In this document: positions 17,472 to 25,507 of the stretch, piece after piece
Position numbering within the stretch: position 1 is the stretch's first letter
Layout: the number at the start of each line of letters is the position of its first letter
NCBI RefSeq assembly: GCF_000420085.1
Contig: NZ_ATUG01000001.1
Span: 2,193,223-2,257,222, forward strand
Source of the DNA: Desulfospira joergensenii DSM 10085
Lineage (GTDB): Bacteria; Desulfobacterota; Desulfobacteria; Desulfobacterales; Desulfobacteraceae
Direction of reading: 5' to 3'
DNA length: 64,000 bases
Translations under genes and position numbers: made by a program
Notes under the pieces: model-generated
Told to the model about the DNA's origin: nothing
What the model saw: the letters and a program-made list of their open reading frames with translations, nothing else
Databases searched by the model: none

Positions 17472-19472
17472 TTACGCCTCTGCCGGTTGGGACGCGGCCC
17501 GCTCTTCCGGTGCGGGTTCGTCCAGAATGCCCCGGGCGAGGAAATCCTCGGCCACAAATGACAGCCCAAAGTCCTCCAGGGCTTCTTTGGTCGGGATCCC
17601 CTCACGGTTCCAGCCCTTGTAGGCGTAGTATTTGTCCAGCAATTCCTTTTCCAGTTCCGGGAACCGCTTTTTCCAATGATCCTCAGGGGGGCGCTCATCT
17701 TTTCTCCGCAGGCCCCGCCGGATATTAACGGCCCGGACCAGGGTCCGATACCGTTTGGCCGCTTTGGTCAGTTTTTCTTCATCCATTTCAATGCCTGCTC
17801 CGGCCGAGATGAACCTGGGGAAATTATGGATATGATAGGGCGGCTTGATGTGAAAGGAGGAAAGACCGGCGCACATGCCCAGGGCATCGTCAATGTAATG
17901 CATGCGTTCCTGCCAGTCCACGATTTCGCAGGTCATCTCCACGGTGGGGTAAAAGGGAATGGAATTTTCCCCCCTGAATTCCCAGTCCAGAAAGTACTGC
18001 TTGAATTTCTCATCCGGCACCTGGAACCAGTCTTCCACAAATTTTTCCCGGTCCTCCCGGGTGGGAAAGGGATGCTGGGGGAACTGGCCTTCGATCTGGG
18101 TGATATTCATTTTCTCCCCCGTGCAGTACATGAGAAAATAGATGGGATTGAGCATGGACAGCTTTAAGGGGAGCTGCTCATGTTTTTTAATATTGTTGTG
18201 GGCAAAATTTTCCGCACCCTTGCCGATCTCTTTGGCCGCCCAATAGGTGCCCTTGGCAAGGATATCTCCGATCCCCTCTCGTCTGACGATCCTGTCCAGG
18301 AGGTAGTAAAAGCGGCCTTCATTGTCCCCGGGCATGTCCGGAAAGTCGTCCTCACCCAGGATCCCGTTTTCCAGAAGTTCCAGGGCAAAGGCCATGACCT
18401 GGGGGGTGGAATATCCGTCCACCCCGTATTCCGTTGCCTTCTGGGCAATCTTAAGTCCGAAATCCAGATTGGAATAGGCCCCCATGGTATAGGTCAGCTT
18501 GGTAAAACACTTCATCATATAGGTGGGCATTCCGGGCAGGGACAGGGTGGCCCCGCATTTTAAGGGGCAGTTATAGCAGGAGATGAGCCGGGTCCGGGCG
18601 GTTTCCATGGTGTTTGTCCACTCTTTTTCCACCTCTTCGGTCCAGAACCCCTTCCGCCTTGTCCGGGCATTGCCCCAGCAGAAATTTTCCGTATGCCATT
18701 TCTCGTCATGGATGGCCATCTCCTGGGGAGACCCCAGCACGGCCAGGATGGGGGTGACAAAGGGAATGGGATGATCCTCCCTCCATTTGATATAATCCAG
18801 GACTTCCTGGCAGAGCTCCATATACTCCTGGGGACGGGCAACATTTATATCTTTTGTCCCCCGGACCACAACGGCCTTGACCCCCTTGTCCCCCATGACG
18901 GCTCCGATCCCGCCCCGGGAGGCCGAGGAACGGCCCTGTTCAATGGATGCATAATAGACCCGGTTTTCCCCGGCCAAGCCGATGGCCGCCACCTGGGCCT
19001 TGGACTGGTTCAGCTCTTTTTTGAGGATCTCCGCCGTCTCAATGGCCCCCTTGCCGGCCAGATGGGCCGCATCCCGGATCTCCACCGTGTCGTTATGGAT
19101 CCACAGGTAGACCAGTTTGTCGGATTTCCCCTTGAGGATGAGCTTGTCATAGCCGGCATATTTGAGCTCCGGAGCCCAGAAGCCCCCCATCATGGAAAAG
19201 GCCATGAGCTTTGTCTGGGGCGAGAGGGTGGTGACAATGGTCCGGTTGCAGCCGACGGCCGGGGTGCCGCAGAGCAGTCCGGCGCTGAAGATCAAAAGAT
19301 TTTCAGGGGAAAAGGCCTCAACCTCGGGGCCCACCCGGTCCCACATAAGTTTGGCATTGGTCCCCAGCCCCCCCAGGTAAAGGGCGGTCTCTTCGGGATC
19401 TGTGGCGATTTTCTCGATATTGCCCCGGGTTAAATCCACTTCCAGGTTAAACCCTGTTTCTGCATACCTCAT
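17472..19472 (-). CDS. bamB: Class II benzoyl-CoA reductase, tungsten subunit BamB
   Basis: 666 residues, aldehyde:ferredoxin oxidoreductase family. The N-terminus MRYAETGFNLEVDLTRG and later blocks (RTIVTTLSPQTKLMAFSMMG, SSASRGGIGAVMGDKGVKA) match BamB rather than general AOR. The [4Fe-4S] ligands Cys299, Cys302 and Cys306 (SCYNCPLKCG) are visible, and Cys322 (KCFTKL) is the likely tungsten ligand. The enzyme reduces benzoyl-CoA to cyclohexa-1,5-diene-1-carbonyl-CoA without ATP hydrolysis. It is the first gene of the Bam operon, with an AAGGGG ribosome site. Its C-terminus, rich in Glu, Ala and Pro, is not conserved. A promoter sharing an element with the had promoter lies about 95 bp upstream. 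Confidence 0.96.
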   Translation of the reverse strand: MRYAETGFNLEVDLTRGNIEKIATDPEETALYLGGLGTNAKLMWDRVGPEVEAFSPENLLIFSAGLLCGTPAVGCNRTIVTTLSPQTKLMAFSMMGGFWAPELKYAGYDKLILKGKSDKLVYLWIHNDTVEIRDAAHLAGKGAIETAEILKKELNQSKAQVAAIGLAGENRVYYASIEQGRSSASRGGIGAVMGDKGVKAVVVRGTKDINVARPQEYMELCQEVLDYIKWREDHPIPFVTPILAVLGSPQEMAIHDEKWHTENFCWGNARTRRKGFWTEEVEKEWTNTMETARTRLISCYNCPLKCGATLSLPGMPTYMMKCFTKLTYTMGAYSNLDFGLKIAQKATEYGVDGYSTPQVMAFALELLENGILGEDDFPDMPGDNEGRFYYLLDRIVRREGIGDILAKGTYWAAKEIGKGAENFAHNNIKKHEQLPLKLSMLNPIYFLMYCTGEKMNITQIEGQFPQHPFPTREDREKFVEDWFQVPDEKFKQYFLDWEFRGENSIPFYPTVEMTCEIVDWQERMHYIDDALGMCAGLSSFHIKPPYHIHNFPRFISAGAGIEMDEEKLTKAAKRYRTLVRAVNIRRGLRRKDERPPEDHWKKRFPELEKELLDKYYAYKGWNREGIPTKEALEDFGLSFVAEDFLARGILDEPAPEERAASQPAEA

Positions 19473-19564
19473 TTTATTCCCCTTGCTTCCCCCATGGGAC
19501 AGAAATCACAGCTGTCAGTGCCGCGACCCCGGCCTGTCCGCATTTTTAGCTATGTATTAGATAT

Positions 19565-19593
19565 GATATAGATACATTGCAGCTATTTGTCAA
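19565..19593 (-). promoter_or_regulatory. bamB promoter with shared Bam element
   Basis: On the minus strand, consensus TTGACA (19593-19588), a 17-bp spacer and TATATC (19570-19565). The 26 bp at 19568-19593 agree at 22 positions with the had promoter (5613-5638). A long T/A run follows on the upstream side, as an UP-like element. The strong -35 box implies that a repressor or other control acts at the conserved spacer. Confidence 0.72.
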
Positions 19594-20142
19594 TTTTTTT
19601 TTATAAAAATCCAAGCCCTTCCTAAAGAGCGTCAAGCCCGGGCAGATGCTTTTCAGGCCCGGGCCTGCATCGGCAGGACCTGGAAGCAGGAGAAGCGGAA
19701 GTGCCCGTCTCTTTCGATCCTGACGAGCCCGGCCATTGCCGCCGCCTCACCTCCCCGTTGATGTCTGACCGCCCGGGTTGGAGAAAGGGTTTCATCTTAA
19801 CCCGATACTTTCTGATAAAGGATTTTTTCCATGGAACAATCGATTGGCTGAAAACGTCTGATATACTCTCTATAGTAACCGCTGGATTGGAAATTCAGAA
19901 TCATGGAAAAATTTTAACTCTGATTTTTCACCATTTCAGTCAATATCTTCAAACCTGATTTTTTGGGATGGGCTTGCAATGAAATCAAAAATAAGTCTAC
20001 TCTCCAATAAACCTGAATTTTGGCTTTTCATTCCAGGCACAATATGAGGTAGTTGGGCAATTTCAGGAAAAGGGATTCAGATTTTTGTCCTTAGCAAAAT
20101 ATCTGAGTTTTTCAACCCACAGAGAATGAAAAGAGGATACAC
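19594..20142. other. Non-coding stretch at the left edge of the accessory island
   Basis: No credible gene seen; an 85-codon frame at 19701-19958 lacks a ribosome site and any family resemblance. G+C content falls along the segment. A GTTGGGC heptamer at 20052-20058 fits the integron core consensus GTTRRRY and may mark the left boundary of the first cassette, 85 bp before the methyltransferase start. Confidence 0.4.
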
Positions 20143-21147
20143 ATGACAAACATTCCGGAAATTAACCCTGCCAACATTATGCGGAACGCTTATGCTGTTT
20201 ATCCGTCTTTTGCCATGCTGGCTGGGATGCAACTTGATGTATTCACGCCACTAAAAGATCACCCGATGAATGCCGAGCACCTGGCAGACATCTTGCGGGT
20301 TAATGAAAAAAAGTTGTCCCCTCTCCTTTATGCCCTGGTATCCGCAAACCTTCTCTATGTTGAAAACGGGATTTTTTCCAATACTATGGAAGCAGACACT
20401 TTTCTGGTTAAAGGTCTTCCAACATATATGGGAGGATTGAATGAGTTCTTTAACGATTTGTGGCATGCTACCCTTAAAACAGCAGAGAGTATTCAAACCG
20501 GCGAACCTAAAGCAAAGCATGACTGGCAGACACTGCCAGAGGAAGAATTGATTAAATATTTCCGTGGTCAACATCCTGCGTGCATACGGTCAGGAATATA
20601 TCTTACTCAAAAAATTGATCTTAGCAAAGCAAGATGCCTAATAGACGTGGGTGGAGGGTCAGGTGGACTTGCTATCGGGATATGTAATATATACCCAAAA
20701 ATAGAAGCAATCGTAGCAGACCTGCCTCAAGTGGTGTCCTTTTCAAATCAATTTATTTCGGAAGCAGGTTTATCTGATAGGATCACCACAATGGGTATAG
20801 ATCTGTTAAATAGTGAACTTGAAGGCAGTTATGATGTTGCAATACTAAGAGCGCTTATTCAGGTCATGGAACCCGAGAATGCCATAAAAATACTGAAGAA
20901 TGTTTTCCAGGCGCTCGAACCAGAAGGTCATATTTTTATTTTAGGAATGATTTTAGATAATGAACGTCTATCTCCAACTGTCCCAATGGCATTCAGTTTG
21001 ATATTCCTGAATATGTATGAAGAAGGAGGAGTTTACACAGAAGAACAGTACCATGACTGGTTAAAAGAAGCTGGGTTTACAGACATTTCCATTGAACTTG
21101 GTGTCACATCTGAGGGAGGGGGGTTTGTTTCTGCCCGTAAGCCTTAA
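20143..21147 (+). CDS. O-methyltransferase family protein (SAM-dependent)
   Basis: 334 residues in the arrangement of plant-type/HIOMT O-methyltransferases. The N-terminal dimerisation/winged-helix domain spans about 1-100 (LADILRVNEKKLSPLLYALVSANLL). The SAM-binding domain carries the glycine motif IDVGGGSGGLAIG around 166-178 and the acidic residue in VADLPQVV. The C-terminal catalytic segment lacks the usual HD(W) histidine: the equivalent segment reads ILRALIQVM. The substrate is unknown. Base composition is clearly more AT-rich than the flanking bam genes. It is followed within 2 bp by an attC-like site, so it is probably the gene of a mobile cassette. Confidence 0.8.
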   Translation: MTNIPEINPANIMRNAYAVYPSFAMLAGMQLDVFTPLKDHPMNAEHLADILRVNEKKLSPLLYALVSANLLYVENGIFSNTMEADTFLVKGLPTYMGGLNEFFNDLWHATLKTAESIQTGEPKAKHDWQTLPEEELIKYFRGQHPACIRSGIYLTQKIDLSKARCLIDVGGGSGGLAIGICNIYPKIEAIVADLPQVVSFSNQFISEAGLSDRITTMGIDLLNSELEGSYDVAILRALIQVMEPENAIKILKNVFQALEPEGHIFILGMILDNERLSPTVPMAFSLIFLNMYEEGGVYTEEQYHDWLKEAGFTDISIELGVTSEGGGFVSARKP

Positions 21148-21148
21148 A

Positions 21149-21232
21149 GCTTAACAATTTAGTGGAGCAGACCCAAGAAGCTTGGGCATTTTAACCGAAA
21201 ATCGAGGGCGGCTGCTCACCAAAACGTTATGT
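21149..21232 (+). repeat. attC-like recombination site 1
   Basis: Left inverse core GCTTAAC (21149-21155) fits RYYYAAC exactly; right core GTTATGT (21226-21232) fits GTTRRRY with one mismatch. Inside, GT(G)GAGCAG near the left and CTGCTCAC near the right can pair with one unpaired G on the left arm, the extrahelical-base hallmark of attC. A further hairpin CCCAAG-AAG-CTTGGG lies in the loop. Length (84 bp) and position right after a stop codon are typical. Confidence 0.65.
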
Positions 21233-21285
21233 ACCTATGAACTTTAAGCACTATCTAAAATTTAGAAACGGGAGATTAGGATTAT

Positions 21286-21879
21286 ATGAATATGGAACAT
21301 TTTCATTCAGCAAGTAATCTTGATGCTGAATTTATTGCCCTTCTTGTTTCTGAGTCTTCGGGAGGCGTTTGGTCAGCCGTGTGGAAAGCTTTATCAAAGG
21401 AAAACGAATCAGTTGAAGAATCAGCTATCAGATATTTAACAGACCCATTAAATGATCTAGGTGTAAAGAACACCGTTTTGGTAAAGAAAAATGGCTTGGC
21501 TATGGGAGTGATGATTACCTATCAAGAAGCGAGCTTATCTTCGGACGAAATTAACAACTCGCCTTTACCAGCAGATTTAATTGAAGCGCTGGCTCCTTAT
21601 AGGGAATTAAGAGATCCAGAGAGTTTATTTATAGCAGAAATCTGTATTTTAGCTCAGGCTCGTGGACAAGGATTAGGCACGAAATTCCTAGAGTATGCTA
21701 AATATTTAGCTCGGAAACGTGGATTGCCCCGAGTGTCACTTAGGGTTTTCTCAAATAATGTAAGCGCAAGTCGTTTGTATGAACGGAATGGTTTTAATCT
21801 AGTTAGAGAAGTAGCTGTAATTGAGCATCCAGACATTAATATTAATGGTTCTGTTCAATTAATGTCTTGCTCAGTTTAA
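21286..21879 (+). CDS. GNAT family N-acetyltransferase
   Basis: 197 residues. The acetyl-CoA binding segment IAEICILAQARGQGLGTKFL (R/Q-x-x-G-x-G/A type) and the following LARKRGLPRVSLRVFSNN...ASRLYERNGF are the standard GNAT motifs A and B. The substrate is unknown; an amino group of a small molecule or protein is likely. AT-rich, isolated and flanked by attC-like sites at 21149-21232 and 21904-22014, it fits the cargo gene of an integron cassette. Cassette GNATs are often resistance or stress functions, but nothing here shows which. Confidence 0.85.
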   Translation: MNMEHFHSASNLDAEFIALLVSESSGGVWSAVWKALSKENESVEESAIRYLTDPLNDLGVKNTVLVKKNGLAMGVMITYQEASLSSDEINNSPLPADLIEALAPYRELRDPESLFIAEICILAQARGQGLGTKFLEYAKYLARKRGLPRVSLRVFSNNVSASRLYERNGFNLVREVAVIEHPDININGSVQLMSCSV

Positions 21880-21903
21880 TAAAAATATCAATACGCTAAA
21901 TCC

Positions 21904-22014
21904 ACATAACAAATGCATCAACGCAGAGTTTTTTCGCGTCATTCCGTTCGCTTCGCGCGACCTGTCCCTTACGCCTCTGTGCATTCTTCATGCACAGACA
22001 GCATTCAGTTTGAC
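21904..22014 (+). repeat. attC-like recombination site 2 (degenerate right end)
   Basis: The left core ACATAAC (21904-21910) is the exact reverse complement of GTTATGT, the right core of site 1 (21226-21232). This is what the circular form of a cassette spanning 21227 to about 22008 would require. AACAAATGC near the left pairs with GCATTCAGTT near the right. The proposed right core GTTTGAC (22008-22014) deviates at one base. A 9-bp hairpin TCTGTGCAT-TCTTC-ATGCACAGA lies inside at 21976-21998. Confidence 0.5.
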
Positions 22015-22213
22015 AAGAATATCATATTGACACATCATACATTTGTCGAAAAAAGAGGGAATGGGGTGTGACGAAAATCGGGGGCAATGTTGTGAATTTC
22101 TGCCAGCTATTTGCCTTCTATTATGTAAAGTATAGCACAATACCCGTGTTGTCTTGGAGGATGGTTTGTGCAGAGAATAACTTGCCAGCCATCTACACTA
22201 GAGGCATATAATT

Positions 22214-22915
22214 ATGATCGATACTGAGCTTATTCTGATTGAAGGCGTGCCATGTTCTGGGAAATCAACAACCGCGAAGAATTTGATGACGGCCATTTCA
22301 GCGTGTGGAATAAAATGTCAGTGTTTCCTTGAGTGGGCAGAGAATAATCCAATCTTCATCGGCAAGATGGAGGAGCTATCTGATATCATTTCGACAACGA
22401 AGTCACGTGAACAGCATGTTTTGCGGGACTGGAAAAACTTCACAAAAAAAGCCAAACACGATGACACCGTCACCGTAATAGAAAGCCGTTTTTGGCAAAC
22501 CGACGCGATGTATCTCTATCTTTCCGGCCATTCGGAGTATGACGTCGCGAAAAGCAACCAGCGGATTATTTCGGTCATCTCCGAGCTCCATCCCGTTCTC
22601 ATTTACTTGGCACCAGAAGATATGGCGCAACTATTCACGCCGGTTGCCGAGGTCAAAAATAAAGAATGGCGGGAGTCTGGCAGAGAAGGGTCTTGGGAGC
22701 AGTGGGGGAATGCTGTGTATGAACGACAAACATGGTTTACACATCGTTCGTTGAAAGGTTCGAACGCCACCCACACATTCTTCAATGAATGGGTATCCAT
22801 GGCAGAGAGGCTGTATGAGGGACTTCCATTCCGAAAAATCAAGATACAGAACCCACAGGCTGACTGGGAACGTACCATGGGTACAATCAGAGATTTCTTA
22901 AAAATGAACAGATAA
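22214..22915 (+). CDS. P-loop kinase-like protein
   Basis: 233 residues. The N-terminal Walker A EGVPCSGKSTTAKNL is at about 10-24, and a second motif (VTVIESRFWQTDAMYLYL, near 90-107) resembles the substrate-binding DR/ESR motif of nucleoside/thymidylate kinase-like P-loop proteins. This points to phosphorylation of a small molecule; the substrate is not recognised. Strongly different base composition from the bam genes and a solitary position on the accessory island suggest horizontal acquisition. It may be a third cassette gene, but no clear attC follows it. Confidence 0.65.
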   Translation: MIDTELILIEGVPCSGKSTTAKNLMTAISACGIKCQCFLEWAENNPIFIGKMEELSDIISTTKSREQHVLRDWKNFTKKAKHDDTVTVIESRFWQTDAMYLYLSGHSEYDVAKSNQRIISVISELHPVLIYLAPEDMAQLFTPVAEVKNKEWRESGREGSWEQWGNAVYERQTWFTHRSLKGSNATHTFFNEWVSMAERLYEGLPFRKIKIQNPQADWERTMGTIRDFLKMNR

Positions 22916-23357
22916 CGAAGTACGTGATATTGGGGGGAGCGTTCCATGAAAGCCGTCCATGTCGAGATTAACGGTGTCATTTAATTCAGCAGGAACGGTT
23001 CATGGAGGGAGTTCTTCAACAGCAGAAAGTCTAGGTTTAACTTCTTATAAAACAACAGGTTGGCCAATCGGGTAGCCGGGTGTTTTTCTCCCCCAGCCCC
23101 CAGAATCTGCCTATTATCCGTCGCTTTTGCCCAAATACCTTGACCCCTGCATCTGGGTGTGCCTCTTCCGGATGAGAATTCAACTTATTACATTGGTATC
23201 CTGATTTTAGGGGTTCAACCTCGTAAGGGAGGTTACTATACAAAACGCAATCATTAAAATTTCTTTCGGTGTTCGGGTAATTATTTTTATATGATAAATA
23301 GGAAAAAACTGTTAGACTTCTATTTAGAAAACTTCATTCACGCAGAGGAGAATCGAT
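22916..23357. other. Intergenic accessory DNA, no gene seen
   Basis: 442 bp without a plausible coding frame. It contains one copy (23177-23194) of an 18-bp sequence repeated at 23699-23716. Composition is patchy, which suggests old insertions. Confidence 0.4.
23177..23194 (+). repeat. 18-bp direct repeat, copy 1
   Basis: AATTCAACTTATTACATT. A copy with one difference lies at 23699-23716 in the same orientation. The two copies bracket the 87-aa hypothetical gene, about 520 bp apart. Confidence 0.5.
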
Positions 23358-23621
23358 ATGGTTGCCACAAAAAAAGAAACGGTTCTGGACTTCCTTAACA
23401 ATGCCTATAACGAATATAATATTGATTCTCGCGAAAATTCAATAACATTATCATACGACTTTATCATTGATACAGGGATCGCCAAAATTTTTATAAAAAT
23501 CGGGCGGAAACGTTGGGACGGGTCTAACAACAGTTCCATTGTGGATTTTTTAAAATCGAAAGAACAACAGATTCGTGAAGCTCTTTTGATCAATCAGAAC
23601 GCAATCCTTCCAATGAAATAA
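23358..23621 (+). CDS. Hypothetical protein, 87 aa
   Basis: Begins MVATKKETVLDFLNNAYNEY with a good AGAGGAG ribosome site. It is not recognised. The protein is small and soluble, with an alternating beta pattern (ITLSYDFIIDTGIAKIFIKI) and a helical C-terminus. It is AT-rich and lies between two copies of an 18-bp direct repeat, so it may be cargo of a small mobile unit. Confidence 0.55.
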   Translation: MVATKKETVLDFLNNAYNEYNIDSRENSITLSYDFIIDTGIAKIFIKIGRKRWDGSNNSSIVDFLKSKEQQIREALLINQNAILPMK

Positions 23622-23698
23622 TCCGTATAGAATCCAATGAATTTTTATAGTAACTATTTCTCTATAGAAAGCACCAATATAGCAACTTGAACTCTCGA

Positions 23699-23716
23699 AA
23701 TTCAACTTACTACATT
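23699..23716 (+). repeat. 18-bp direct repeat, copy 2
   Basis: AATTCAACTTACTACATT, 17 of 18 identical to 23177-23194. The flanks of the two copies do not align further by eye. Confidence 0.5.
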
Positions 23717-23801
23717 ATTTTCCGCCTTTCCGAGTCCGGAGTAGAGACTCCCCGTAAGCAAATCAATTCTTGACCCTTTTTACGCCAAAGCCGGAGAGAT
23801 T

Positions 23802-23939
23802 ATGATTCCATCATGCCGGACCGTTAAGAATAGCCGGGCGGATCAGGGAAGGGAATGGGGTCTGTTCGGAGCAGATGACCGGGGAAACCCGGACATCTTT
23901 TACTTTGCCTTAGGCCTGGAGAGGCTTAAGGCAATTTAG
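23802..23939 (+). CDS. Possible 45-aa ORF or gene remnant
   Basis: ATG after GGAGAG, then 45 codons ending NPDIFYFALGLERLKAI and TAG. It is richer in GC than its surroundings and could be the tail of a decayed gene. No family recognised. Confidence 0.25.
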   Translation: MIPSCRTVKNSRADQGREWGLFGADDRGNPDIFYFALGLERLKAI

Positions 23940-24260
23940 CGGCAAATCTCTTGCCCTGCCCTGCCGGGTTGGATCTATTCCGCTACAACCTATGTCACCG
24001 CTCCCATAACAGGAAACCCCCTCAAATCCGTTGACCCATCAATCATCCCTGTTTTTTGTCAAATCCAGGACTTTTTTTCCTGTTTTCAGACCGAATTCCT
24101 TTGCTGTGTCCGGAATTACTAATTACAAAACAGCTAAATCACAACCATGTTCCGGCCATGATCATCCCTTTCTCAAAAGCCCGAACAGCCCGGCTTTCAG
24201 ACATAGTTGACATGCCAACAATATTTAAAAGGTTTTTCTCTTTTCAATCCAAAGTTTTCC

Positions 24261-24320
24261 TTGACAGGATTTCTTTCTTTTAAATATAGTTTATAGCTCA
24301 TAGCTTAGTTATAGTTACAT
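24261..24320 (+). promoter_or_regulatory. dctPQM promoter with tandem 7-bp repeats
   Basis: TTGACA (24261-24266), an 18-bp spacer, TATAGT (24285-24290). From the -10 box onward the sequence runs TATAGTT, TATAGCT, CATAGCT, a TAG, then TTATAGTT: heptamer-spaced copies of a TATAG half-site. The ATAGCT core also occurs in the spacer of both bam promoters. Candidate operator for the TRAP transporter operon. Confidence 0.5.
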
Positions 24321-24426
24321 TATGGCGTGATTTGCGGCAGGCAGAGGATTTTCCGGATTTCGGATGACACCCAGGATCCCCAAGCAGATTTCAGCTCCTT
24401 AACCCCACTCTCAGGAGGTCAGTAAA

Positions 24427-25413
24427 ATGAAGAGGATTACCATTCCGGCGATAATTGTTTTGGCCTTGTTTACCGCCCAGGCATGGGCAAAAACCGAGCT
24501 CACCTATTCCAATTTTTTCCCCCCGACCCATATCCAGAGCCAGCTGGCTGAATCCTGGTGCAAAGAGGTAGAAAAAAGAACCCATGGTGAAGTCGTGATC
24601 AAGTACTTTCCCGCCGGAACCCTGACCAAGGCACCCCAGACCTATGACGGGGTTGTCCAGGGAATGGCGGACATCGGCATGACCGTGCTTGCATACTCCA
24701 GGGGACGATTTCCCGTGGCAGCGGCCATTGACCTTCCCATGGGGTACTCCAGCGGAGTCCAGGCCACAAAGGTGGCCAATGCCGTTCTGACCCATTTTGC
24801 CCCCAAGGAATTTGACGATACCCGGCTCATGTTTCTCCATGCCCACGGACCGGGCCTGATCCACACCCGGGACAAGGAAGTTCACACCCTGGCGGATCTG
24901 AAAGGCCTCAAGCTTAGGGGAACCGGAACCAGCGGCCTGGTCCAGGCGGCTTTAGGGGCTTCTCCCGTGGGGAAATCCATGAGGGAATGTTATCAGATGC
25001 TCCAGAAAGGGGTGGTGGACGGCTCCTCCCATCCCGTTGAATCCAACAAGGGCTGGAAGCTCGGGGAAGTAGTCCACTACATGGTCCAGAACTTTTCCAC
25101 GGCCTACACCACCACCTTTGCCGTATTCATGAACAAGGACAAGTGGGCCAAGCTCACCCCGGACCAGCAGAAAGCCATCAAGGAAATCAACGAAGAATGG
25201 TCTGCCAAGCACGGGGTGGCCTGGGACAATTCCGACAAAGAAGGCATGGAATTCTTTAAATCCAAAGGGGGCAAGGTCCTCAGCCAGTCCGATGCGGAAT
25301 CAAAAAAATGGGCCGCAGCCGCAGCCCCGGTCATTGACAACTACATTGAAAAAGTCGCCAAAAAGGGCATAGACGGAAAAGCCCTTGTAAAATTCATCCA
25401 GGACAATATGTAA
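24427..25413 (+). CDS. TRAP transporter solute-binding protein DctP
   Basis: 328 residues with a signal peptide (cleavage around AQAWA-KTE). DctP-family pattern: YFPAGTL, MADIGMTVLAY, LKGLKLRGTGT around residue 160, and a C-terminal helix. It delivers an organic acid to the DctQM permease encoded next. The ligand is not visible; in this context an aromatic or other carboxylate is an inference. An AGGAGG site precedes the start, and a strong hairpin follows the stop. Confidence 0.92.
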   Translation: MKRITIPAIIVLALFTAQAWAKTELTYSNFFPPTHIQSQLAESWCKEVEKRTHGEVVIKYFPAGTLTKAPQTYDGVVQGMADIGMTVLAYSRGRFPVAAAIDLPMGYSSGVQATKVANAVLTHFAPKEFDDTRLMFLHAHGPGLIHTRDKEVHTLADLKGLKLRGTGTSGLVQAALGASPVGKSMRECYQMLQKGVVDGSSHPVESNKGWKLGEVVHYMVQNFSTAYTTTFAVFMNKDKWAKLTPDQQKAIKEINEEWSAKHGVAWDNSDKEGMEFFKSKGGKVLSQSDAESKKWAAAAAPVIDNYIEKVAKKGIDGKALVKFIQDNM

Positions 25414-25427
25414 GCCTTTGAAAGCAT

Positions 25428-25463
25428 GCAGACGGCCGGCCCCAGGTTTGGCCGGCCGTCTGC
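25428..25463 (+). terminator. Strong hairpin between dctP and dctQ
   Basis: Perfect 14-bp stem GCAGACGGCCGGCC / GGCCGGCCGTCTGC with an 8-base loop and no T-run. It probably stabilises the dctP mRNA or attenuates transcription so that the binding protein is made in excess over the membrane subunits. Confidence 0.7.
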
Positions 25464-25507
25464 TGTAAGAGCCCTCAACCCCGATGCAACCTCCCGGAAC
25501 AGATCCC

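Larger units (their letters stand above)
23622..24260. other. Intergenic accessory DNA, mostly without genes
   Basis: Apart from repeat copy 2 and a possible 45-aa ORF, no gene, RNA or insertion-sequence end is recognisable. Short GC-rich patches alternate with AT-rich DNA, as in decayed insertions. Confidence 0.4.

Noticed and set aside
16907..17698. Longer reading of bamC starting at 17698
   Set aside because: The extension lies over the bamB 3' end and has no ferredoxin-like sequence; the GTG at 17443 has a good ribosome site.
19701..19958. 85-codon frame before the methyltransferase
   Set aside because: No ribosome site and no coding character.
22916..23357. A third attC after the kinase-like gene
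   Set aside because: A GTTTAAC heptamer near 23034 fits the core consensus, but no paired arm or right core was found.
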